A DNA stretch of 64,000 nt, from NCBI RefSeq assembly GCF_900109615.1, contig NZ_FOIX01000002.1, positions 785,266 through 849,265 of the forward strand, given 5' to 3'. The notes under the pieces are model-generated. The model made no database searches. It worked only from the letters and a program-made list of their open reading frames with translations, and was not told where the DNA came from. The stretch comes from Kaistella antarctica. Its GTDB lineage: Bacteria; Bacteroidota; Bacteroidia; Flavobacteriales; Weeksellaceae. Positions 1 to 11,176 of this stretch are shown one piece after another. How positions within the stretch are numbered: position 1 is the first letter of the stretch; every line of letters starts with the position of its first letter. Both the position numbers and the translations under genes were made by a program.

Positions 1-1311
1 ACAGGAAAATGGATTAAAGTTCCAGTTCGGCATATGATTACCATTTTTGGAAAAGAATATCAGCCCGACGCTATTTATGGATATTCACTGACGATTTCAT
101 TTTTGATCGTTGTTTTAATTTCGCCGTTCTTATCATCGTTAGCGGATACCATTGGAAATAAAAAATCGTTTTTGCAGTTTTTCTGTTATTTGGGTGCGAC
201 ATCATGTATGGGTTTAGCCATGTTTACAGGAATGCAAAATGTTTTTCTGGGCTTACTCTTCAGTATCACAGCGAGTGTAGGATTTTGGGGAAGTTTGGTC
301 TTCTATAATTCCTTTTTACCTGATATTGCAACGCCGGATAAGCAAGATGCACTTTCGGCAAAAGGATACGTTTACGGTTATTTAGGGTCGGTAGTTTTAG
401 TAATCATTTGTTTGTTATTAATTCAGGTTTTTGCAAAAGATGCCGAACAAGCTAAAATGTATACCCGAATTTCTTTCTTACTGACTGGAGCGTGGTGGTT
501 TGGTTTTGCGCAATATACCTTCAAGCATCTGCCGCAATTTGGTAATATCAAAGAGCAACTGCCAAAAGATTTAGTGCTTTTGAACTATAAAAATATATTT
601 AAAAAACATGAAGAGCAAGGTGGTGTTTGGGAAGTGTTGAAAGACAATCTTCATTTTTATTATGATATCTTAAAACAAAGTTTTCGTGAACTATTCAAAG
701 TTGGTAAAGTTTTATTTAAAGATAGAAATCTAAAGTTCTTCTTATCAAGTTTCTTTTTTTACAGTGTCGGAATGCAAACCATTTTCTTAATGGCAACGCT
801 TTTCGGAAAGAGTGAAATCAATCTAGAGCAGGACAAATTGATCATGACTTTATTATTAATTCAAATTGAAGCAATCATTGGCGCTGTTCTCTTCTCCAGA
901 TTATCGAGAAAAATAGGAAATAAAAATGTAATCTCCATCGCGATTGTTTTATGGATTGTCGCTTGTTTATCAGCGTATTTCCTCAACAAAGAAAATCCAA
1001 ATGTGGAATATCAGTTCTATGTAATCGCCGGAATTATAGGTTTGGTTATGGGTGGTTTACAAGCGATGTCTCGTTCTACCTACTCGAAACTATTGCCAGA
1101 AAACAGCATGGATACTACGACTTACTTTAGTTTTTATGACGTTTTGGAAAAAATTGCGATCATCATCGGAACGTTTATTTTTGCAACCATTATCGAGAAA
1201 TACCATAACATGAGATATTCTGCCTTATCAATGTCAGCATTCTTCTTTGTGGGACTGGTTTTAATTCAATTTTTAAAGGTGAAAATTACAAAAGGAAAAG
1301 AGTCTGCCTAA
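1..1311 (+). CDS. MFS transporter, UMF1/Atg22-like family (5' truncated by window edge)
   Basis: Polytopic inner-membrane carrier of the major facilitator superfamily; its substrate cannot be read from the sequence. The frame is open from base 1 with no stop before the first ATG at 34, and the visible part begins close to a membrane segment, so the true start lies outside the window. About ten hydrophobic segments are visible. The loop containing SSLADTIGNKK after the first complete helices matches the conserved MFS loop 2-3, and the layout resembles the UMF1 group named after yeast Atg22. A long hydrophilic loop (bases about 540-720) separates the two halves. It is followed on the same strand by mevalonate kinase after about 110 bases. 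Confident in the MFS class, moderate for UMF1. Confidence 0.85.
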   Translation, partial: TGKWIKVPVRHMITIFGKEYQPDAIYGYSLTISFLIVVLISPFLSSLADTIGNKKSFLQFFCYLGATSCMGLAMFTGMQNVFLGLLFSITASVGFWGSLVFYNSFLPDIATPDKQDALSAKGYVYGYLGSVVLVIICLLLIQVFAKDAEQAKMYTRISFLLTGAWWFGFAQYTFKHLPQFGNIKEQLPKDLVLLNYKNIFKKHEEQGGVWEVLKDNLHFYYDILKQSFRELFKVGKVLFKDRNLKFFLSSFFFYSVGMQTIFLMATLFGKSEINLEQDKLIMTLLLIQIEAIIGAVLFSRLSRKIGNKNVISIAIVLWIVACLSAYFLNKENPNVEYQFYVIAGIIGLVMGGLQAMSRSTYSKLLPENSMDTTTYFSFYDVLEKIAIIIGTFIFATIIEKYHNMRYSALSMSAFFFVGLVLIQFLKVKITKGKESA

Positions 1312-1381
1312 TGGATTTTTTAAATTATTTTTGGATTCATTTTTGCTAAGCTGGAGTTAAAGTTGTTAAAATTAATTAACG

Positions 1382-1389
1382 TAAATTTG
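1382..1389 (+). promoter_or_regulatory. Bacteroidota -7 box upstream of mevalonate kinase
   Basis: TAAATTTG is an exact match to the TAnnTTTG consensus, 30 bases before the mevalonate kinase ATG. A TTG at 1363-1365 could serve as the -33 element, though the spacing (16) is short. Function is inferred from the consensus only. Confidence 0.5.
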
Positions 1390-1419
1390 CAACGGTATAT
1401 CAGCTCATTAAATTAAATT

Positions 1420-2346
1420 ATGACCAACCCTTTATTTTACGCAAAAATCCTTTTGTTCGGCGAATACGGTATTATCGAAGATTCGCAGGGACTTACTTTG
1501 CCATATAGTTTTTATAAAGGAACCTTGAAGTTCTCTGGTCTGGAAAGTGATTTTGAAAAAAAGTCAAATGATTCTCTGCTAAAATATTCTGAATATTTGA
1601 AAGAATTACAACTTCCTGAATCTTTTCAACTCGATATTTCTAAGTTCAAAAAGGACATTAAGAAAGGATTATTCTTCGATTCTAATATTCCACAAGGGTA
1701 TGGCGTTGGAAGTTCTGGTGCTTTAGTAGCTGCTATTTTCTCAAGATATTCTGTTGAAAACTTCGAACCTGAACAAGTTTCTAAAGATCAATTGAAAAAT
1801 CTTCGTACTATTTTCGGTCAAATGGAAAGTTATTTTCACGGAAAAAGTTCCGGGATTGATCCTCTAATTTGTTATATGAATCTGCCGATTCTTATTGAAA
1901 GTAGAGACAGCGTAGACAGAGTTTCTGTACCGGCAAGTCACGAAGGAAAAGGAGCTATCTTCTTAATCGACTCTGGAATGACGGGCGAAACGGGACCAAT
2001 GGTACAAATCTTTTTCGAAAAAATGAAAACGGAAGGTTTCCGTAAGACCATGAAAGAAGAGTTTATCCGTTACAACAACGCTTGTATTGATGCTTTCTTG
2101 AAAAAAGAAATGACTCCTTTATTCAGAAATCTTAAAAGTCTATCTGTTTGGGCTTACGAACATTTTAAACCAATGATCCCGGAAAGTATTTATAACGCCT
2201 GGAAAAAAGGTTTAGATACAAATGCTTATTACTTAAAACTCTGCGGAAGCGGTGGTGGCGGTTATATCCTAGGCTTTACCAAGGATTATAAGAAGGCTGA
2301 AAAAATGCTCGAAGGTTTCCATAAAGAAGTTATCTACAGATTCTAA
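1420..2346 (+). CDS. mvk: Mevalonate kinase (GHMP kinase family)
   Basis: Phosphorylates mevalonate with ATP in the cytosolic mevalonate route to isopentenyl diphosphate. All three GHMP motifs are visible: the N-terminal AKILLFGEYGI at residues 8-18, the glycine/serine-rich ATP loop GYGVGSSGALVAA at about residues 92-104, and the C-terminal LCGSGGGGYILGF at about 273-285. At 308 residues it is the usual length for the bacterial enzyme. A UbiA prenyltransferase gene follows after 71 bases, which would use isoprenoid diphosphates made by this pathway, so the two plausibly form an isoprenoid module. Among GHMP kinases, phosphomevalonate kinase is the main alternative; the N-terminal motif and context favour mevalonate kinase. 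Confidence 0.85.
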   Translation: MTNPLFYAKILLFGEYGIIEDSQGLTLPYSFYKGTLKFSGLESDFEKKSNDSLLKYSEYLKELQLPESFQLDISKFKKDIKKGLFFDSNIPQGYGVGSSGALVAAIFSRYSVENFEPEQVSKDQLKNLRTIFGQMESYFHGKSSGIDPLICYMNLPILIESRDSVDRVSVPASHEGKGAIFLIDSGMTGETGPMVQIFFEKMKTEGFRKTMKEEFIRYNNACIDAFLKKEMTPLFRNLKSLSVWAYEHFKPMIPESIYNAWKKGLDTNAYYLKLCGSGGGGYILGFTKDYKKAEKMLEGFHKEVIYRF

Positions 2347-2417
2347 ATACTTCGCTAAAGTTGAAAACCACCCAATCAAAATTTATTTTAATTCCGTAGT
2401 TTGTGACTTTACGTTCC

Positions 2418-3314
2418 ATGAAAAACCCCCTGTTTTATCGGTTCTCACAATTTATTGCCTTTCTTATGGGTGCGCGAGTTTTCGTGGCTTTACTACTCAC
2501 TTTTGCTTTATATGTCTCTACTTTTTTTCTTTTTAATCAGGAAGAAAGTTTGAGAAGTTTCGTGTTCGATTTTAATGTTCACGGGATTATTTTTTGCTGC
2601 ATTCTCAGTATTCTGGCGGGAGGAATCATCAATCAATTTTACGATCGGGAAAAAGATCAGGTGATCAAACCCTTCCGCACCCGAGTTCAAAATTTTCTGA
2701 AACAAAAATATTTTCTTTATGCCTATATTGCACTGAACGTTATTTCTTTGGGAATCGCGGGCATACTTTCCATGCGAGTATTTTTCTTTTTTTTAGTTTA
2801 TCAGTTTCTGATGTGGTTTTATAGTCATAAGCTTAGTAAATTATTAATCATTAATAATTTGACCTTTGTGAGTTTGTCATTATATCCTTTTTTCGGGATG
2901 TTATTTTACTACAAAACTTTTTCTATGCAGATCTTTCTGATGTCGATTTTTATTTTCTTAATGCTCTTAATTATTGATGTTGTAAAGGATACTTTAACCA
3001 AAAATGCCGACAAGATTTTTGGCTATTACACTATTCCAAATTATTTTAGTTCCCTGGGTTCGCGCTCTGTCATTGTAATTTTACTAATTCTTGCACAAGT
3101 TTCGTCGGGTTTAATTATCTTAAATATGGGTTTGAACAGCATAATGAGTTATTATTTTGCAGCGAGTATATTAATTCAAATTTTGTCAGTATTTTTAGTT
3201 TTGAACCAAACAAAATATTCGAAGTTCATTAATTTGAATATGCTTAGAATTTGGATATTCGTCGGAATTATTTCAATGTTAGCCAATGGAATTCATCAGC
3301 ATTATTCTTTTTAA
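2418..3314 (+). CDS. UbiA-family prenyltransferase, geranylgeranylglycerol-phosphate transferase-like
   Basis: Integral-membrane prenyltransferase that would transfer an isoprenoid chain to a polar acceptor. Both Asp-rich UbiA motifs are present: NQFYDREKDQ at about residues 72-81 (NxxxDxxxD) and DVVKDTLTKNADKIFGYYT at about 186-204, the second followed by the IP that ends the family pattern. About eight hydrophobic segments are spread over the length. The frame also allows a GTG start at 2403, but ATG 2418 is preferred because it gives the usual compact N-terminus. Placed directly after mevalonate kinase; in Flavobacteriia homologues in this setting are annotated as geranylgeranylglycerol-phosphate geranylgeranyltransferase-like. 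The acceptor cannot be decided from sequence. Confidence 0.75.
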   Translation: MKNPLFYRFSQFIAFLMGARVFVALLLTFALYVSTFFLFNQEESLRSFVFDFNVHGIIFCCILSILAGGIINQFYDREKDQVIKPFRTRVQNFLKQKYFLYAYIALNVISLGIAGILSMRVFFFFLVYQFLMWFYSHKLSKLLIINNLTFVSLSLYPFFGMLFYYKTFSMQIFLMSIFIFLMLLIIDVVKDTLTKNADKIFGYYTIPNYFSSLGSRSVIVILLILAQVSSGLIILNMGLNSIMSYYFAASILIQILSVFLVLNQTKYSKFINLNMLRIWIFVGIISMLANGIHQHYSF

Positions 3315-3438
3315 AATCCGATTAACTTTAAAAATTCTAAAGAATTTAAATCTATTTCTAATATTAATTTTTATTAAGATTGGGGATTTTAGAGATGATC
3401 TTATGATCCCGCTTCCTTTAAACAAATAAAAAATACCT

Positions 3439-3446
3439 TATCTTTG
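3439..3446 (+). promoter_or_regulatory. -7 box for the pseudouridine synthase gene
   Basis: TATCTTTG matches TAnnTTTG exactly and ends 19 bases before the ATG at 3466. No convincing TTG lies at the -33 position; only a TTTA about 18 bases upstream is seen. Confidence 0.55.
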
Positions 3447-3465
3447 CAGATAAATTTTTCAGAAC

Positions 3466-4575
3466 ATGAGCAGAGATAGTAACGGTAATAAGAAGCCACG
3501 CATTAGCAAAATTTCTAATTCAGGAAGTTCCCCGAAACCTCGCGGAACAAAATCTGCTCGTCCGCGAACTGAAAAACCAGACGAAAGAAAAGAGCCGAAA
3601 GAACCGAAAGCGGCGAGAGAACCAAAGTTAATGTCGCAAGCAGAAGCTAAGTCGTACGAGAAGACATTTGATAAACCAGCTTCTAGAAAGATGGGGAAAA
3701 GAATTGGAAAATCTTTCGACAACAGTAGTAAATTTGTAAAAGGTCCGGCGAAATCTGGTGCTCCAAAACCTTACAAAAAACCATTCGTTCCAGTTGATGA
3801 AGCTGAAAAAACACGTTCTTTCGTTCAAAAAAGAAGGTTTGATAAATTAGCCAAAGAAACTCCAAAAGAATCAATTCGTTTAAATAAATACATTGCTAAT
3901 TCAGGAATTTGTTCTCGTAGGGAAGCAGATGATTTAATTATGCAAGGTTTAGTGGAAGTAAATGGAAAACCAGTTACTGAAATGGGTTACCAAGTTCAGA
4001 AAACCGATAGAGTGGTTTTCGACGGACAGGGAATTACACCAGAGAAACCAGTTTACGTTTTGTTGAACAAACCAAAAGGATACATTTCCACTACGAAAGA
4101 TGACAAAGCAAGAAAAACAGTTTTGGATCTGGTAGCGAATGCCTCACCTTACCGATTGTTTCCAGTAGGACGATTAGACCGTTCAACGACAGGAGTTATT
4201 TTGTTGACAAACGATGGTCACATGACCAAAAAATTGACGCATCCATCTTTTGCGATGAAGAAAATTTATCACGTTACTTTGGATCGTAAATTAGATAGAA
4301 CCGATTTAAATATGATCGCTGAAGGAATTCGTTTGGAAGAAGGAATTGCTGAAGTCGACAGTATTTCTTACATCGAAGGAAAACCAAAGAATGAAATCGG
4401 AATCGAATTGAGCATCGGATGGAATAGAGTAGTGCGCCGTATCTTCACCAAGTTAGGATATGAAGTGGAGACGCTTGACCGAGTACTATTTGCCGGATTA
4501 ACTAAGAAAAATATTAAACGTGGACATTGGAGAATTTTAACTGATTTGGAAGTGAATACTTTGAAAATGATATAA
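3466..4575 (+). CDS. rRNA pseudouridine synthase, RluB/RsuA family, with long basic N-terminal extension
   Basis: Isomerises a uridine of ribosomal RNA to pseudouridine. Residues 1-130 are a low-complexity Lys/Pro/Ser/Arg-rich extension without predicted fold. An S4 RNA-binding domain follows from about residue 139 (IRLNKYIANSGICSRREAD), then the catalytic domain with LLNKPKGYISTTKDD and the signature GRLDRSTTGVILLTND, whose Asp is the catalytic residue. At 369 residues the enzyme is longer than the roughly 240-290 of the core family because of the tail, which is common in Bacteroidota homologues. It has its own promoter-like box and a strong terminator, so it is probably monocistronic. Which uridine it modifies (RluB, RluE, RluF or RsuA type) is not resolved. 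Confidence 0.9.
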   Translation: MSRDSNGNKKPRISKISNSGSSPKPRGTKSARPRTEKPDERKEPKEPKAAREPKLMSQAEAKSYEKTFDKPASRKMGKRIGKSFDNSSKFVKGPAKSGAPKPYKKPFVPVDEAEKTRSFVQKRRFDKLAKETPKESIRLNKYIANSGICSRREADDLIMQGLVEVNGKPVTEMGYQVQKTDRVVFDGQGITPEKPVYVLLNKPKGYISTTKDDKARKTVLDLVANASPYRLFPVGRLDRSTTGVILLTNDGHMTKKLTHPSFAMKKIYHVTLDRKLDRTDLNMIAEGIRLEEGIAEVDSISYIEGKPKNEIGIELSIGWNRVVRRIFTKLGYEVETLDRVLFAGLTKKNIKRGHWRILTDLEVNTLKMI

Positions 4576-4611
4576 GTTTTTTTAAGACTATTTAAAAAAA
4601 TAGACAGATAT

Positions 4612-4650
4612 AAAACCCTTTTTGCTAGTTGCAGAAAGGGTTTTTACTTT
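4612..4650 (+). terminator. Rho-independent terminator after the pseudouridine synthase gene
   Basis: Arms AAAACCCTTTTTGC (4612-4625) and GCAGAAAGGGTTTT (4631-4644) pair with one mismatch around a 5-base loop and run into a T tract. Confidence 0.85.
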
Positions 4651-4719
4651 GCTTAAATTCGTTTAAAATTTTCTGTAACAAAAAACGCTACTTGCTACTA
4701 ACTTTTTAGATTACCAAAT

Positions 4720-5205
4720 ATGTCTTCATTAGAACAAGAATTTTTAGAAAAAATAGAAAAACACAAAGGCGTGATTTTCAAAATTTCTAAAATGTACATG
4801 GATAATTTTGACGATTAAAAAGATTTATTCCAGGAAATAACTTTTCAGGTCTGGAAAGCCTATCCAACTTTTGAAGGTAAAAGTCAGTTTTCAACTTGGT
4901 TATATCGGGTAGCTTTGAATACAGCGATTATATTTTTGAAATCTGAAAAGAAGCGAAGTTTCATTAAAAATGATCAAGTTGAAAACATTAAAATTGTTGC
5001 TGATGATTACGACGATCATCAAGAAAAAAACTTGGCAAGAATGTACAAAGCAATTCATCAATTAAATGAAATTGATAAGGCTTTAATTTTTTATTATTTA
5101 CAGGATTATTCTGGAAAAGAAATCGCAGAAAATATGGGAATCACAGAAGTGAATGCAAGAGTGAAACTCAATCGTGCAAAAGAAAAACTAAAACAACTTA
5201 TTTAA
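4720..5205 (+). pseudogene. ECF-type RNA polymerase sigma factor interrupted by an in-frame TAA
   Basis: Read through the stop, this encodes a 161-residue ECF sigma factor, the normal size. The ATG at 4720 begins the N-terminal part; the codon at 4816-4818 is TAA; the same frame then continues with KDLFQEITFQVWKAYPTFEG and FSTWLYRVALNTA, which are typical of sigma region 2. Region 4 follows near the C-terminus with DYSGKEIAENMGITEVNARV. The position of the stop (NFDD-stop-KDLFQEI) usually holds a polar residue, and CAA to TAA would be a single change. Translation could restart only at a TTG (4915), which would lack region 2. The downstream membrane protein begins 11 bases later, as in sigma/anti-sigma operons. 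A sequencing error cannot be excluded. Confidence 0.8.
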
Positions 5206-5216
5206 AATTAACCATT

Positions 5217-5807
5217 ATGGAATTAGATCATATAAAAAATCTTTGGGAAAAAGAAAATGTTTCTGAAACACCAGAAATTTCAACCGAAAAGCAAAAGGAA
5301 ATTCATTTACCTTTGGAGAAAATTCGTAAAAATATGCGGATGGAATTTTGGTCCAGTGTAATTTCTATACTAGGAATTCTGCTATATTTGGTACTGTATG
5401 AACCCGACTTTAGACTTAAAATTTATGGAATAATTTTAACGGGATCGGCAATTATTGTCACTGGTTTCTATTTTAATAAATATTTTCTGCTCTACAAAGA
5501 AATCGCCGAACAAAAATTCAGCACGCGCGAAATGCTTAAAGATTTGAAAAATCAATTCGAACTTAATAAACAATATTATGTCTCCTATAATATTGCGTTT
5601 GTTCCATTTCTTGTGGCCGCTTATATTTTGATTTTTGATAAACAGGCAGGGTTACAAAAGTATCCGGAATTTGTTTTTGTCGTGGCTTTGCTGTTAATAG
5701 TTGTTGCGGCGATAACAGTTTTGTTTTTCTTTGGTAAATGGTGGTTCAATGAATATTACGGAAAGTATATTAAACAAATAGAAAATTTAGCAGAAACATT
5801 AGAATAA
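5217..5807 (+). CDS. Membrane protein paired with the ECF sigma gene, possible anti-sigma partner
   Basis: Protein of 196 residues with a soluble N-terminus of about 40 residues starting MELDHIKNLWEKEN, then about four hydrophobic segments (roughly residues 43-62, 68-87, 122-140 and 149-172) and a short charged tail. It starts 11 bases after the interrupted sigma gene on the same strand, so the two are almost certainly cotranscribed. The cytosolic N-terminus followed by membrane helices would suit an anti-sigma factor, but I see no recognisable anti-sigma domain motif. Similar genes in this family of bacteria are usually annotated only as hypothetical membrane proteins. The function is inferred from context. 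Confidence 0.7.
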   Translation: MELDHIKNLWEKENVSETPEISTEKQKEIHLPLEKIRKNMRMEFWSSVISILGILLYLVLYEPDFRLKIYGIILTGSAIIVTGFYFNKYFLLYKEIAEQKFSTREMLKDLKNQFELNKQYYVSYNIAFVPFLVAAYILIFDKQAGLQKYPEFVFVVALLLIVVAAITVLFFFGKWWFNEYYGKYIKQIENLAETLE

Positions 5808-5808
5808 T

Positions 5809-5837
5809 AAAACTTCCCGATTAATTCGGGAAGTTTT
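5809..5837. terminator. Bidirectional terminator between convergent genes
   Basis: Perfect 12-bp stem AAAACTTCCCGA / TCGGGAAGTTTT around a 5-base loop, with T-rich or A-rich flanks on both sides. It lies between the plus-strand membrane protein and the minus-strand lipoprotein. Confidence 0.85.
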
Positions 5838-5857
5838 CAATTGAGATGAAAATAAAT

Positions 5858-6475
5858 CTACTTTAAAGCCGAAATATTAAATTCTCCCAAAGCCATTTTT
5901 AGTTCCTCGTAGGAAAAGCCATCTGCATTTAAAGTTACCAGATAACGATTTTTTAACACGGTTTGAATTTCAGAAGTAACCCCTTCGCCATTTTTGGTTT
6001 CAGATACAATTGACTTTGCGCCATTAATTTCGGTGCTTTTTTCGAAGCCAAATTCAGTCGTTTTTTCTTTATTCACATTTAAGCCCATCATCATGATCGA
6101 AACCATCGCGCTGCCGGTTTCCCCTGCACCGTCAATAATGTCAACCTTTATTCGTTTGATTTCTTCATCAGCATATTTTGCTTCTGCCGTTGCCAAATTC
6201 ATCATGGCATTGTCACCCACAGAAAGTTCTTTTCTTTTTAAACCCAATAAAGTTTCGGGGAGAACCGATTTTAATTCGTCATTGGTCAAGGGTTGAATGT
6301 TCTTCAGGTTTTCCATATTCTTGGTAACATCCTCCATCGAACTGCTTACTTTACCGTAATTTTTTGCAGTTGAAACAAGATCAGATAGGCCACCCGATTT
6401 TTCTTCTTTTACTTTTTCTTCTTTGGAACACGCGACAAGCATTAGAACTGCGGTCGCCAACATTAGTTTTTTCAT
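5858..6475 (-). CDS. Predicted lipoprotein, about 205 residues
   Basis: Exported lipoprotein of unknown function. The chosen start at 6475 gives a compact signal peptide MKKLMLATAVLMLVACSKEE with lipobox LVAC and the acylated Cys at residue 17; the longer frame from 6499 adds eight residues before the signal and is not favoured. After the Cys comes a Lys/Glu-rich linker, then a domain with alternating charged and hydrophobic residues and no motif I can name. An upstream terminator at 6544 separates it from icd, so it has its own transcript. Confidence 0.8.
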   Translation of the reverse strand: MKKLMLATAVLMLVACSKEEKVKEEKSGGLSDLVSTAKNYGKVSSSMEDVTKNMENLKNIQPLTNDELKSVLPETLLGLKRKELSVGDNAMMNLATAEAKYADEEIKRIKVDIIDGAGETGSAMVSIMMMGLNVNKEKTTEFGFEKSTEINGAKSIVSETKNGEGVTSEIQTVLKNRYLVTLNADGFSYEELKMALGEFNISALK

Positions 6476-6543
6476 GGATATAAGTTTTAGTTTAAACAAA
6501 AGTATGAAATTTTATTTTATCATAAAGTGTTGACCATTAAGAC

Positions 6544-6572
6544 AAAACACTCCCCAACTTGGAGAGTGTTTT
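6544..6572 (-). terminator. Terminator downstream of icd
   Basis: Arms AAAACACTC (6544-6552) and GAGTGTTTT (6564-6572) pair perfectly, with further pairing inside the loop. It lies directly after the stop of the minus-strand isocitrate dehydrogenase. Confidence 0.8.
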
Positions 6573-6608
6573 AACTTTATATAAAATTTAATTAATTTTA
6601 AACCTTAA

Positions 6609-8840
<2,232 letters not shown>

Positions 8841-8862
8841 TTATTTTAAAATTAAGCAAGCA

Positions 8863-8870
8863 CAAAAGTA
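8863..8870 (-). promoter_or_regulatory. -7 box upstream of icd
   Basis: On the minus strand the sequence reads TACTTTTG, an exact TAnnTTTG match, 34 bases before the icd start codon. No good -33 element was recognised. Confidence 0.5.
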
Positions 8871-9008
8871 GTGAAATTTAGGCAATTTTAAAAGCCATCA
8901 CCGTGTTATATTGTCGATGGAAAATGAGATAAGCGAGTAGGGAGCGCTATTTCTTTTGTCTATGATTTTAATTCGAATTTAGATAAAAAATAGTTTACCT
9001 CTTTATTG

Positions 9009-9016
9009 TACTTTTG
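9009..9016 (+). promoter_or_regulatory. -7 box upstream of the HbpS/GlcG-like gene
   Basis: TACTTTTG is an exact TAnnTTTG match 49 bases before the ATG at 9066. The rest of 8829-9065, the divergent intergenic region, holds nothing else recognisable. Confidence 0.5.
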
Positions 9017-9065
9017 AGCGCTGAATAAATTGTCAGCTAAAATCAAATTATTAAAAGTTTAAATT

Positions 9066-9560
9066 ATGACTATCAAGAAAAGTATTTTCAGTGTGGTGTT
9101 TTTAATGTTGAGTTTCCTTCTCTCAGCCCAATACGTTGAACAATCGACTTCATTAAATCAAGAAGGAGCTTTGAGATTAGCCAACGAAGCAAATTTAGAA
9201 GCGAAAAAATTAGACAAAAAAGTTTCGATAGCAGTTTTGAATAATTCAGGTGTTGTTCTATTGTTGTTGAAAGGTGACAATGTTGGACCTCACAATACAG
9301 AAGCGTCTCGTCGTAAAGCCTATACTTCATTTTCGACTAAAAATGCCTCTTGGGATTTAATGAATAACGCAGCTAAAAGTAAAGATGCCCAGAATTTAAA
9401 TACGTTACCAGAACTGCTACTTCTGGGCGGTGGAATCCCTATCTTTAAAGAAGGCGAATTAATTGGAAGCATTGGAATATCTGGAGGTGGAAGCGGTGAG
9501 AATGATCACAATATTGCGAAAAAAACCGTAGAGAATCTGGGGTTTAAAATTGCGAAATAG
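9066..9560 (+). CDS. Secreted GlcG/HbpS-family (DUF336) protein
   Basis: Small exported protein of the HbpS/GlcG fold, a family that includes a haem-binding sensor partner in Streptomyces; in most bacteria the role is unknown. Residues 1-21 form a signal peptide ending near LLSAQ. The mature part shows the family pattern: GALRLANEANLEAKKLDKKV, then SIAVLNNSGVVLLLLKGD, an Arg/Lys-Ala stretch (SRRKAYTSFS) and the glycine-rich LLLLGGGIPIFKEGELIGSI followed by GISGGG. Length 164 is typical. It stands alone between icd and a GLPGLI gene. The family call is confident; the ligand is not known. Confidence 0.85.
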   Translation: MTIKKSIFSVVFLMLSFLLSAQYVEQSTSLNQEGALRLANEANLEAKKLDKKVSIAVLNNSGVVLLLLKGDNVGPHNTEASRRKAYTSFSTKNASWDLMNNAAKSKDAQNLNTLPELLLLGGGIPIFKEGELIGSIGISGGGSGENDHNIAKKTVENLGFKIAK

Positions 9561-9655
9561 CCATTTGTATGAAATTTTTATTTGATAGATATTCTTATAT
9601 TTAAATTTTTATAATCAAATCATTAAAAATTTTGTTTCTCACTTAAAAATAAATA

Positions 9656-10516
9656 ATGAATAAATACAAAGTAGCGCTTTTATTTCTTACGTTTTCATTT
9701 TTACTATTCGCTCAAAATCACAGAATATCATACGAATACTCATTTAAGATGGATTCTCTTAACAAAGAGAATATCGATAAGCAATTGATGATTCTAGATA
9801 TTACAAAAGATGGTTCAAATTATTACAGTAAAGAAAAATTTATTTATGATTCGTTATCTGCGGAACAATTTAGCAAAGCCAAATCTATTCAATCCACAGA
9901 TATCAATCTTAACGCGCTTGAAAGAAAGGTAAAGGTTACACATTCTGTATCCAAAAATTATCCGAAGCTAGAGACGATTTTTCATACTTATATTAATGGA
10001 GACTCATTCGCAGTTAAGGATTTCGAAAAAATGAAATGGAAGATTTCTCCTGAGATTCTAGAAATTGCAGGAATTAAAGCACAAAAAGCAACCACTGATT
10101 TTGGAGGGAGAAAATGGACTGCTTGGTTTACGACTGAAATTCCTTTCCAAGACGGACCGTACAAATTTCAAGGGTTACCTGGTTTGATCTTAAACTTAGA
10201 AGATGAGAACAATGATCATGTGTTTAAATTTGTAGAAAGTAAAAAGTTAAATTGGCAACCTTCGATTATTGAGGAGGATGGCGAGAAAGAACTCATGATT
10301 ACAAAGCAGAATTTTTCTCAACTATGGAAAAACTATCAAAAAGATCCTGCCGTAAAAATTCGTCAAATTATTATGAATGACGATGTACAGGTAAGAATAA
10401 CGGACAAAGACGGAAGAGAATTATCCCAAAGTGAAATCATCAGAAATAGAGAAATGCGTGCTAAGGAGAGATTGAAAAAAATAAATAACTTTTTAGAATT
10501 AAATTTATATCAATAA
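9656..10516 (+). CDS. GLPGLI family protein (copy 1)
   Basis: Exported protein of the GLPGLI family, known mainly from Bacteroidota and of unknown function. The signal peptide covers about residues 1-20 (FLLFAQ). The name-giving motif is intact as FQGLPGLILNLED at about residues 173-185, preceded by the conserved segment GRKWTAWFTTEIPFQDGPYK. At 286 residues it is the usual size. A second GLPGLI gene lies 0.8 kb downstream on the same strand with a methyltransferase between them. Function cannot be assigned. Confidence 0.92.
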   Translation: MNKYKVALLFLTFSFLLFAQNHRISYEYSFKMDSLNKENIDKQLMILDITKDGSNYYSKEKFIYDSLSAEQFSKAKSIQSTDINLNALERKVKVTHSVSKNYPKLETIFHTYINGDSFAVKDFEKMKWKISPEILEIAGIKAQKATTDFGGRKWTAWFTTEIPFQDGPYKFQGLPGLILNLEDENNDHVFKFVESKKLNWQPSIIEEDGEKELMITKQNFSQLWKNYQKDPAVKIRQIIMNDDVQVRITDKDGRELSQSEIIRNREMRAKERLKKINNFLELNLYQ

Positions 10517-10564
10517 GTGGTTCTTCGAAAAGTTAAAAGTATTTAAAAAGACATCTTTATTAAA

Positions 10565-11176
10565 ATGAATGTAGATCGAAAGAAACACTGGGAGACCGTT
10601 TACGAAACTAAAAGTCCGGACGAAGTAAGTTGGACGCAAGAAATCCCGAAAACTTCGTTGGCAATCATCGATTCTTTTGGGTTGGATCAGTCAGCAAAGA
10701 TTATCGATATCGGCGGCGGCGATAGTAAACTCGTTGATCACTTATTGGGCAAAGGTTTTACTAATATTACTGTTCTCGATATTTCCGAAAAAGCTCTCGA
10801 AAGAGCGAAACATCGTTTAGGTGAGAAGGGAAAAATGGTAACGTGGATTGTCAGTGATATCCTCGATTTTCAACCAATAGAGACCTATAATGTTTGGCAT
10901 GATCGGGCAGCATTTCACTTCCTAATTTCTGAGATAGAAATTGAAAAATACCAATCGATTGTCGAAAAAAGTGAATTTCTAGTCATTGGAACATTTTCAG
11001 AAAATGGACCTTTGAAATGCAGCGGTTTGGAAATCACTCAATACAGTGAAGAGAAACTAGTCGCAACCTTTAAACATAATTTCGACAAAATAGATGCTGT
11101 TTTGGAAGATCACCAAACTCCATTTGGAACGACGCAAAATTTTCTTTTTTGCAGTTTAAGAAATAAAGAAAATTAA
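10565..11176 (+). CDS. Class I SAM-dependent methyltransferase
   Basis: Cytosolic methyltransferase of 203 residues, substrate unknown. Motif I is IIDIGGGDSK at residues 46-55 and a second conserved Asp lies in TVLDISEKAL. The start MNVDRKKHWETVYETKSPDE and the WHDRAAFHFL segment are characteristic of a widespread small methyltransferase group often found near stress genes. It begins 48 bases after the first GLPGLI gene on the same strand and may be cotranscribed with it. Confidence 0.85.
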   Translation: MNVDRKKHWETVYETKSPDEVSWTQEIPKTSLAIIDSFGLDQSAKIIDIGGGDSKLVDHLLGKGFTNITVLDISEKALERAKHRLGEKGKMVTWIVSDILDFQPIETYNVWHDRAAFHFLISEIEIEKYQSIVEKSEFLVIGTFSENGPLKCSGLEITQYSEEKLVATFKHNFDKIDAVLEDHQTPFGTTQNFLFCSLRNKEN

